A DNA stretch of 64,000 nt from Eretmocerus hayati (taxonomy: Eukaryota; Arthropoda; Insecta; Hymenoptera; Aphelinidae), in NCBI GenBank assembly GCA_029851415.1, contig CM056744.1:86646907-86710906 (forward strand). The letters are read 5' to 3'. Positions 55,283-64,000 of this stretch are shown piece by piece (the stretch's first letter is position 1; every line of letters starts with the position of its first letter). The notes beneath the pieces were generated by a model. The model searched no databases, had not been told where the DNA came from, and was given only the letters and a program-made list of their open reading frames with translations. The position numbers were made by a program, and so were the translations under genes.

Positions 55283-57735
55283 ATGCAATGTGCAGTGAGT
55301 TTATTAGATTTTTTTACATTTCATCATTCCCCCGGAATCCATTTCATCAGGAGATCGGTCAATAATTTTCAAGATTGTGGATTTCAAAATAAAACGATTA
55401 CAATGGTTTGGGGTAGAGAAAGATTTGAACATCACGGGGAGAATGAAAAACCTGTGTGCATACGCTCTTGGATAGTGATTAATGATTGTGAAATGATTAC
55501 CGTGATTCCACTTGTTTATATAGTCATTTTCTAGTGATAAGACGCCTTCTGACTCGTAATTCGGCCAGATGTGGATTTTTGGGTTCGCGCCAACTTAACA
55601 TTGATTGTGATTCACAAGTGAAGCCCGAGGACTAATCATTGCTAAATCTTTCCGTTTTGAATAGTTTGACAATGATTAATATATCCATTGGTTGGAGGAC
55701 AAATCATCTGAAGTATAAGTTTATCCCATTAATACTCGCCGTTTTTTCAAATTATGGGGAAACACCGGTCCAGGATTGTGATGAACATTCATGACACATC
55801 TCTCTGTTTTCCTTTTGTGGATAAATCTCGGCCAAGCTTTTTAAAATGCTTGAAATGGAGTATCTCATTTATCCAATTTTTTTTTACTTTGATGCAGGTT
55901 CAATCGGAACCGCAGCCCCCGTAGCCATGTTTAAATATTGGAAGATAAAAATGTTTCTTGATGCACCCTCTCTTTTCCAGATCATCCTCGGTCTCGCAGC
56001 CATCCTCACAGTGGTATCATGCAAAGATTTCCACCCTCATCAACATCACGTTGATCACCATCACGCCAAGCCTGCATCACAGAGATACAGAGAAACTAAA
56101 AATAAAAGAGGCATCGAGTATCCACTAGGCCTAAGTTTAGGCTCACCCTTACAAGGTATCCATCCAGTCCCACCAGTAGCATCTCCATTTGCTCAAGGAT
56201 ACTCTAACTTTGGTGGATACTCCGGAGGAATCTCAAATTTTGCCGGAGGAATACCATTGGGACTCAATGCCGGACAGTTTGGTGCTCAGTCTCAACCAGC
56301 AGCATTTTCCACATTGGGTGCTCAGTCTTTAGGAGGTTTAAGTGGAGGTTATGGTTTGGGCCAACAACTTTTACTAGGACAGGGTTCCGGTTACAACGCC
56401 CAGCCTTCGAATCTGAATCTGGCAAATCTGTTAGGAATCCAGGAATCATCCAGTCAACCTATTAGCCTGGGACAGTTTTCCTCTTTTGACGGACGGGCTT
56501 CACCCATATCGGCTGGGCATCCCGTCAACCTGGGACAATTTTCTTCATTCGATGGCAGAAGTTCACCCATATCGTTTGCCTCTCAGGGTTTGGTAAACGC
56601 GGCGTCTCAGCAGTCCTACAATTCAGTCTTTGCCCCCTCACCTCAAATCCATTCTTCGCAACAGATTCAACCACTTACCTTCAGCCTACCTATCGGAATG
56701 GCAAACCCTCAGATATCAACGGTCCAGCAGGTTGCCGCTGGACCATCCCACGCTACACTTAGTAACCTTGGGTCCCACAGCATTTCCCTGGCCCCTGCCC
56801 ATAGCAATAACATAATTTCGTATAGTACTCTGTCATCCGGATCAAATTCTCCAAGAGATACCTCATCTCATACTGCATCAGGAAGTTATATGATTGCCGC
56901 TCCTTCTCAGCATCAGTCACTTTCTTCGCCTACCAATTTTAGGCTTCCAGTTCCATCAATTGTTTCCTCGTCTTCTTCACCTTCCTATACTATCGCATCG
57001 TTAACTTCACCTCCTGGAACTCATCTGCAACTATCCACAGCTTTGTCGCAACAAAATCGTCAACCATACCGTGAAATGGTCAAAATTCCAGAATCCATGG
57101 GACCCAGTTCCAGTATGGTTCATTCTAATCCACCGAGTATGAGCTCCGGTTCACCTAGTTCACTGGTCGTAAACAGTCCTTCTTCCCCAGACTATTCAAG
57201 AAATGATTCTGGATCAGCTTTGCCCAGTTCATCGGGGCAACCATTGACCAGTTACGGTACCCCTGCGATGACTTATACTATTCCATCTACGAGTTATGGT
57301 ACTCCAACACACAGTCATGCCATTCCAAATTCAAATCAGAACTCACAGAAAGAAATTCCAAGTCTTAGCTTCACGAGTGCCATGACCAATTACAGTGCTT
57401 TGAACCCCAGCTCCCCGTTCCAGACGAACTCACTCAAAGGTCCATCCAGTTTCTCTAATCCTTCTACGAGATATGGACCCTCTTCGAGTTCTATATCGTT
57501 CTCTGCACCAAATTTCAAGGATTCACAGCCTAGTCCTCCATCTGGGATTTCCAATTCAATAGACACTTACTCTGCCAGTCCTTATGATGATGTATCTGAC
57601 ACGAGTAGCTCTTATTCCAGCGTATCTCCACGATACACGAGGTATCCCACTATCAGAACATCGAGTTATTCGGAAACTCCTGAATATCCCAGCAGTCAAT
57701 CTTACGATACGATATCGTATTCTGTTTCGGTCTGA
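55283..57735 (+). CDS. Secreted Ser/Pro/Gly-rich extracellular protein with His-rich N terminus, two exons
   Basis: Exon 1 is 55283-55294 (MQCA), then a 686-bp intron (donor GTGAGT, acceptor CTTTTCCAG) and exon 2 55981-57735, joined in phase 0. The spliced start MQCAIILGLAAILTVVSC is a canonical signal peptide. Reading exon 2 upstream as an unspliced frame to 55846 gives no such start. The mature protein begins KDFHPHQHHVDHHH, a possible metal-binding tract, then a dibasic KNKRGIEYP site, a Gly/Leu/Gln region, two copies of LGQFSSFDGR(A/S)SPIS (~200-240), and a long Ser/Pro/Tyr-rich tail with SYGTP repeats. Total 588 residues; no enzymatic domain. A 4-codon first exon ending inside the signal peptide is a hallmark of insect cuticular protein genes. 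A cuticle, eggshell or silk-like matrix role is plausible; none is proven. Confidence 0.83.
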
Positions 57736-58122
57736 AAGTTATTGAAAATCATGGGATTCTGAGATTCAAGTTATACCCATTCATCATGGAAGATGAGTAT
57801 GGTTCAAAGTTTTGAGAGGGATTTCTTTGGAGACGTAAAAGTTGTTGCATGGATGTTTAACGTTCTGATTCAAAGACTCTCTTGTATCCTCGATGCTCTC
57901 GAGGCCGTTGTTGTACAGTGTATTAATGAGGCTGATGAATCGTACTGATCTGTGTTCTTCGCTTAAGTATATGTACTCACACGACTTATCTAATAATCTT
58001 TCGTATTTATATGTTGGAATGTGCCGAGATCAAATTACTCTTGTCCTTACTGGATGTCGAATATATGAGTACGACGTAATTAATAGTACATTAGCCATGA
58101 TATGTTTTGTGATCATAGAGAA

Positions 58123-58132
58123 AATAAATAAA
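58123..58132 (+). terminator. Polyadenylation signal of the Ser/Pro-rich gene
   Basis: Two overlapping AATAAA hexamers (AAATAAATAAA) about 390 nt after the stop codon. Confidence 0.55.
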
Positions 58133-58139
58133 AGAATGA

Positions 58140-61100
58140 TTGTCCGACTATAAATTGTTTACTCATTACCTCATCACGAAAGTATGTTAAAAGGTCTTCT
58201 ACTCGTCGAATTTTATGGGAAAATGTATCATCCTCTCAGAACTCTCTAGTCGTCAGTCGTAGAATTTATTTCATTCGTGTTGCGTTTTTCTTCGCAGTTA
58301 GTTGGGAATGATGGATTGCAGTAGAAAGATCATTAGAAAGATTGCACAGAAAAGTTGGAGAAAAGTTGGATTTTATGAGCAGTAGTCATGTATGAATTTG
58401 GATTTAATGAATCAGCCTCGAAGTATTATCTGACCAGAGATCTACTGTACCAATATTCGGACGCGTCAATGAACTAGAAATTAAATTCGATTTCTTCCAA
58501 AAATATCTAAGTATCGTGATATTCACCATACAACAAGATTTTCAATTTCCAATCAGTCAAAACACAGTCGGGTTCTCGAATTCGGGTACCATTTTTTTCG
58601 GAAAACTTTTTTTTTCCTTTCTGTTGTTGGAAGAGATAACTTGAATGACTGGAGATCAAAAAAAGAATCAAAACCGCAAAGAGAGTCACTTTCGTTTGTG
58701 ATATTCATCCCATGTATGAAAGCGCACTAACTGGTTTAGGGGAGATGGAGTTACAACAAGTTCACTCTACTTGATTGACTTGAGATCTTGCAAAGTGCAA
58801 TGAACTTCAACTCATTCTCTGTTTACTGTGCATCAAATCTATTACTTATATATATTCTAGAAATTTGATAATGTCAATTTATGTGTGGAAAATTTTTTTG
58901 GGGAAACATATCAGTATCAAGGCGTGAACCTAGGTGAAAGTTTGACTACATCTTCAAAACCCGGATAATTTTAGAGACTTTGAAAATATCTGATCCTCAA
59001 GTTCATTGGAATGATATATCTCTCTTTTAAGATAATGAGAAGGAGCTGAGACATTTTACGTCAATTTTTATCAATGGATTCTCAGCTCTCAGCTCTCCAC
59101 CGCTTTTTCTACTCAAGAAATATTTTGCACCGAATCCTGCTCAAGAACATTGAATGAGTGTCTTTGCCAACATTTTGACTTTCAACATAGCAACAGAAAA
59201 TTCTGGGAAACCTTTTTACATGATGTCAAAAATATTGAAAGTGAGAGTAGTTCCACTTTTACCGCTCAATCATAGTGAAATTAGATTCAGCAAGATTTCA
59301 CGCGGGAAACACCTCAAAATAAGAAATCCTCCATGTGGGACACAAAATTCAGGAGCCTCGTGACAATGCCGTGTATTTTTGATCTTCCTCATAAGGAGAA
59401 TCCCCATAAATGACACGGATTCTGGGGATGAAGATATTTCAACTAATTTTGACAACTGGATAGAGATACATAGATTATGAGAGAATCATAAGACGGGCTA
59501 GAATGGACCGATTTGAACGTCCGAGGTCGCATTTTCTTCATTTACATCACGATCGACACGGCCCAATATACAAGATGAGGTATGCACAGCCACCAACAAC
59601 TGGAATCAAAACAGTGATTGCTGTGTAACAATTATCTCCGAAAATTTGAATTGAGTTTGTTGACAGATCAGACCCAAAATATGTGGTTAGATTTGACAAA
59701 AATTTGATTCATTGCGATTTGTCGAGCTCATAGGTATCAATAATGTTACAGGATGCTTAACTGTCATCATATTTGCTACAGAAGTCAGTGCAATCTCATA
59801 CTCTATTCTTTTCTCGCAAAAGCGAGTTAGAAAGTCTTTTTGTCAAGCTTCATGTTTACCCTGAATTTGTCCCCGATCCCGAATTATTCCTTGATCCTGC
59901 GAAAATTCTCATCACAATAAATAAAATGCTCATCCATAAACAATATGACATCAATGCCCAGTGAGCTTTTGGTAGATTATTTCATGGATCAGACTAAACT
60001 CCGTTACAAATGTAATTGTTCGCAGAGTATGGCATTCACTCTCAGCTTTGCTCCTGACAAAGAGCAACACCTCACAGCTTGCTGTTAGAAATGTTGCCCA
60101 CAATGTAAAATGCACTGGCAACCTGATAATGTCACAGAGCCCGTGAAAACGATCGATTTGATGATAATAACTAACTGGAAGGAAGAGAGAGAATCCTTAT
60201 AGACTTTAGTGGTTGTGCAGCATGGCGTCTAATTTTCTTGAGATGGTGCCGGTCTGATTTAGGCTATATAGTAAATGGATACTTCTTTGAGAATCACCCG
60301 ATACATCGTTCAAACTGCTATTATATCCCCAACAAAATCCTTCCAGGTATTTGAAACGAGCACAACTTGTTCGAGGAATTATCTGAAATTCAAGCTTTAC
60401 AAGGTATGATTTAGTGGTTCATACTAAGACTTTTTTACGTAAATGAAAAGAATCATATCGAATTGGAAAATTTCTTAGAAGACGAAGGAATAAAGAATAA
60501 TGAGCGAATTCCAGAGATCATTCGCCAGCGATTCGAATGATGTTCTTCGAAATTTTTGTGTCATCTTGTGCGAAGTTGGCCTTAGTAATTGTAGAGAGAC
60601 CATTCCAATTTGACCATTAGAAGATTGGTATTACTCCGTTGATTGGAAGAAACTGTGGGATCTTTCAAATTCTGCAATTCAACGACCAAAAGGACTGAAC
60701 AGTTCCAAGAATCATGTATTCTCTCATCTGTGGTGGACTACATTATTTGTATTGATGTAGTAATAAGATGATATTCATTATATCATCAATTGAGATTTCT
60801 TTATTAGTAGATAAAGGATTGATACGTGCCGATACTTCATTCTCTAATAACGGAATGATAACACTAGGAAATCAAAGTACGTTGGAATATCCATATGGCG
60901 AATACTTATTGTTGGAGAACATATGATCTCGAGTGGAAGAGATCTATCGAGTTTTTGTACGTGTATGAATTCTCATTCTGGCTTTTCCGATGATTCTTCG
61001 CCGGTGAGAATAATATCCATGACTTGCATTTGGGGGCATCAACTTGCTATATGTCGATATTGGTGCCATTAAACTGTGCCTATACCGATTCCGTTGTTAA

Positions 61101-61196
61101 TTATTTCAGCCCCGGGCGAGTTTCGGTAGCTCATAGCACTTGATTTCCGATCATTTGGGCACAAAAAGGGAGTACCTAGAGCTACGTAGCTAAAAA
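58140..61196. other. No identified feature
   Basis: 3 kb of A+T-rich intergenic sequence. No frame above 70 codons with any motif; no repeat family recognised. Confidence 0.4.
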
Positions 61197-62291
61197 TTGA
61201 ACCAAGAGGAAGATATGCCAAGTTTCAGGTGTCGGAGAGAGGGACGGAAAGGACAGGGGCGGAATGGACATTTTGACTTAATAAATATCCCCACGGCTCG
61301 CCAACAAATCGTAGTCTCTTTTCCGCATAGATTTGCTCTGATGCAAACAAATAATTCAAGAAAATGTGTTGTACAGAGCGATATAGCGCGTTGGGGTGGA
61401 GCTCAACATGGAGACGGAAAGGACAGAGAGTGTTGTACACCATTCTGAAAACACATTTATGTGGTGCGCCTGGCTGCAGATTGGAGTTTTCGGCTACTGT
61501 TGCACATGGATGAAGTGTATTTGGGTTTCTAGAAATCAACCTCATCGGTTAGAAAGGCTCAATAGACGATCGGGGACTTTGCCTACCTTATAAGTGCTGT
61601 GCAAGCAGTTTCGGTGCAAATCCGTCTTCGAAAGGTCAGATGGCCGTGCTCGAGCTGAGGGCTCAATTTGGATTCGCAGAGTGGTGGATTGTGTTATTTG
61701 AAGTATTACAAATTGAAGTGCATAGCTACAGCTAGGGTTTTTCGACTCTGCGTATGCGTCGAGATGAATTCAAAAGTCGAAGTTGGGTTCACGACAGGGG
61801 GTGGAATGGACATTTGGACCCCTTACCAAGCATTATAAAATACGTGGACTTCAGAATGGCCCCAAAAACTATCAACATACTTCTTCACGGATAGAATACA
61901 TCCCAGAAGATTGCTACAATGTACATTCCAACCTTCAGAAACTCGGAGGAACTTGGAACACGCAAAATACCTTTTCCGGCGGAACCACTAATATATTCAC
62001 AGAGGAATGAGCATCTTCATGCTTTGATGAGGGGTCATTTTTCAGCACTCTGACAATCAAATACGCAAATGGTCGAATTGCTCAAATTGAGAGAATCATT
62101 CCATTGGATATAGGAATTTTAGCTCTACTTTTTAGTATATTAATCTCAAACTGGCGGGCTATTGGTGGGTGTGTCGATGGTTGGGTGGAGGACGGGGTTG
62201 GATACACGGAAGGGTCGGTTATTGCATGAATGGATCTATAGATGGATGAGATGGGTCGGGGCAGGATAACATGGTGCAAGACAGGACTCAC
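61197..62291. other. Non-coding region with weak repeats
   Basis: GACGGAAAGGACAG occurs at 61244 and 61412, and GGAATGGACATTTTGAC / GGAATGGACATTTGGAC at 61262 and 61802. These may be remnants of an old repeat. No gene. Confidence 0.35.
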
Positions 62292-62617
62292 GAGGGGAGC
62301 ACCAACCTTGCGGGTCCTGGATCTTGACGAAACTTTGGGAATCTTCTTGTTTTGGTGAGAAATGAAGGTACCCAGGAGGGTTTTGTCCAGTGGGGCTCCT
62401 ATCCTGAGATACAGCCATAGAGGTTCGCACTGTCAGTATATCTATATATGAGTCACTTTCACATGGGCCTATACGGACAATACTAATCTCCATAGCTGTA
62501 TCTCGAGATAGGAGGCCCATTGGACAAAACCCTTCTTGGTACCTTCATTTCTCACCAAACAGAGAAATTCCCCGAGTTTTATCAAGATCCAGGACCCGCG
62601 AAGTTGGTGTTCCCCTT
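62292..62617. repeat. Foldback element, ~130-bp arms
   Basis: 62292-62423 pairs imperfectly with 62487-62617. Shared words are GGTCCTGGATCTTGA, GGTGAGAAATGAAGGTACC and GGGTTTTGTCCA with their complements. About 90% similar by eye, spacer about 63 bp. Confidence 0.65.
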
Positions 62618-63320
62618 GTCAGTCGGGGGTGGGGGGGGGGGGGTAGAGGCAGATTGGTATGAGGTGAGGCGGGACGGAACAGGATGGAATGTGAGGGGAT
62701 GGAACTGGCTGAAATTGGATGAGACGAGATGTGATGAGATGGGCCAGGGCGGGGCTGGTTCGGCCATGCCGGGGTGGGATGGGATGAGATAGGGCATGCG
62801 GGGATGTGGTCATGCGGGACGGGACTGGCCGACCCGAGTTGCGATGGGATGGAGTGAGGTGGTGCGGGACGACACGAAATGGAATGAGGATTGGTGGGAA
62901 GGGATTGGTCAATCCGAGGTGAGATGGGCTGAATAAAAGGGTGTAGGACAGAACGAGATGATGGGACGGGACTGGCCACTTGTGAGACCGGACGTGATGA
63001 GACCACTGACATAAAGCGCAATACCTCTACCGTCTTTATCGACTCTATTATGACAAATCTAGTTGTTACCAGGGATCCGAAACATTTTGTCATCGAATTC
63101 TGGTTTTAGAAAAGTTTCTGATAATGCTATGATATCGTAATTGTTCTGAGAACACTGAACTTTGAGTAAGGAAAAATTGGCTTTTAACTTATTTATGTTG
63201 ATGTGCCCTACAATTATGTACACAAGTGAGCTAAGATGGGATGAATGGGTTGGGATTGGACCAAGAGCCGTGGTGGGTCGAGACGGGATAGCAACGAATG
63301 TGATGGGATGAGATGGGACG
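62618..63320. repeat. Purine-rich GGGATGAGAT-type degenerate repeat
   Basis: After a run of 13 G (62631-62643), the plus strand is made of variants of GGGATGAGATGG, GGGACGGGACTGG and similar words to about 62960, and again at 63225-63320. This makes the opposite strand look like Pro/Ser/His-rich coding sequence, which is spurious. A retroelement fragment interrupts it. Confidence 0.7.
62985..63223 (-). pseudogene. Fragment of a non-LTR retrotransposon endonuclease
   Basis: On the minus strand the frame reads VGHININKLKANFSLLK, NNYDIIALSETFL, then, after an in-frame TAG, NRVDKDGRGIALYVSGL. This matches the N-terminal part of the apurinic-type endonuclease of CR1/Jockey-like retrotransposons (the HININ.L, DII.ISET.L and DR...GG.ALYV blocks, with the catalytic Glu in SET). 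The internal stop and missing remainder show a dead fragment. It is embedded in the purine-rich repeat. Confidence 0.68.
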
Positions 63321-64000
63321 TAAGGGACAGATGTCTCGGATCTTGTATTGCCATCACGCAATGAAGCCTCGATATTGTATCGAGGAACACCTTCATGGAA
63401 TTCCGGAAGTAGATTAAGAAACTGAACGTGCCTTAGCAAAAGAGGCACTGAACACTAATGGTATGAATACAGCAGGCCCACGAACAGAATGAAGTCTTCC
63501 AATTTGAAGAGATGGCAGGCAGATCCAATTCGTTTCGTGCTCTTGAACATCTGAACTCAGAACAGCACCTTCTCCTGGCCGCATGGTCATATCAATGGGT
63601 CGCAATAATACCTCGGTACTACTTTCGCGTTCTAGAGTCGAATTGCGACGATTCACAGCAATATCAGGGGCGAGATCGTTTCAACCACAAAATTTGATCA
63701 CTATCATATATGGGCCATTTCAGAACATTTCGATGAATGCCTGCACCAGGGGGGTCTGGAAAGAATCCATAAAAATTTTTTTTTGAATTTTTTTTGAGGC
63801 CTCCGTGGGCCCTGGGGCCTATGAAAGGTCCTCTTTAGGCCCCTTTTAGCCTATTTCTGAAAAATCATAACTCCGACTAGAATCAACATTTTTGCACGTA
63901 CCTTGGCGCATTTTCTTCCTTAAATCTAGTACTTTTGAGAAAAATTTGTCCATGGTCGATACTTAAGCCTAGCAACTTCTAGGAGCTGTTTGCTGAGAGC
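63321..64000. other. No identified gene
   Basis: Right end of the window. Near 63790-63850 there is a GGCC-rich stretch with short palindromes. The last 160 bp (ATAACTCCGACTAGAATC, GCACGTACCTTGGCGCATT) resembles inner parts of family R and may be the start of another repeat that continues outside. Confidence 0.35.

Noticed and set aside
55846..55980. In-frame upstream extension of the Ser/Pro-rich ORF
   Set aside because: It is intron sequence: it contains the polypyrimidine tract and acceptor, and the spliced form supplies a proper signal peptide.
62545..63093. 182-codon minus-strand frame rich in Pro, Ser and His
   Set aside because: It is the complement of GGGATGAGAT-type repeats; several frames on that strand look similar, so the composition comes from the DNA repeat.

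Overview
The window is eukaryotic nuclear DNA, almost certainly from an arthropod and probably an insect. It is A+T-rich, has short GT-AG introns, and is crowded with nested transposable elements. Two intron-split genes encode low-complexity secreted proteins whose signal peptide is interrupted by the first intron, a layout typical of insect cuticle and extracellular-matrix genes. I cannot name the species.

Host coding content is sparse. (1) At 2-148 (+) is a possible terminal exon of an unidentified gene. (2) At 1632-2114 (-) are the last three exons of a family S10 serine carboxypeptidase, with good splice sites and both C-terminal catalytic residues. (3) At 37245-40949 (+) is a two-exon gene for a 684-residue secreted Gln/Asn/Pro-rich protein. 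(4) At 55283-57735 (+) is a two-exon gene for a 588-residue secreted Ser/Pro/Gly-rich protein with a His-rich N terminus. Genes 3 and 4 share the same architecture: TATA-like box, tiny first exon, phase-0 intron inside the signal peptide, one long low-complexity exon, AATAAA.

The rest is mostly mobile DNA. The best-preserved element is a DIRS-type tyrosine-recombinase retrotransposon at 26285-31364 (minus strand). It has inverted terminal repeats, an internal complementary region matching both outer ends, an Arg/Ser-rich Gag-like ORF, a Gag-RT-RNase H ORF and a recombinase ORF. It sits inside an older non-autonomous element (family R), and another R copy in the window serves as an empty site. 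A 79-bp intron can be drawn that would join ORF1 to ORF2 in frame.

Other elements: a 669-bp-arm palindrome with no difference seen between arms (5965-7452); a foldback element with ~1.07-kb arms (9389-14285), split by a 2.37-kb insertion; an hAT-like MITE with 8-bp duplication (17554-18432); a 3.65-kb TIR element with ATGT duplication (19460-23106) carrying a GC-rich nested element; a CTGGCCAG-rich element (23290-25095); four copies of family R (25.3-31.7, 43.2-46.6, 48.7-49.6, 49.6-50.1 kb); a 615-bp tandem duplication inside one R copy; several hairpin MITEs; and two eroded non-LTR retrotransposon fragments (RNase H at 617-1075, endonuclease at 62985-63223).

Long stretches (2.1-5.3, 18.4-19.4, 41.4-43.1, 50.1-51.6, 58.1-61.2 kb) hold nothing I can identify. 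No rRNA, tRNA or CRISPR array was recognised.
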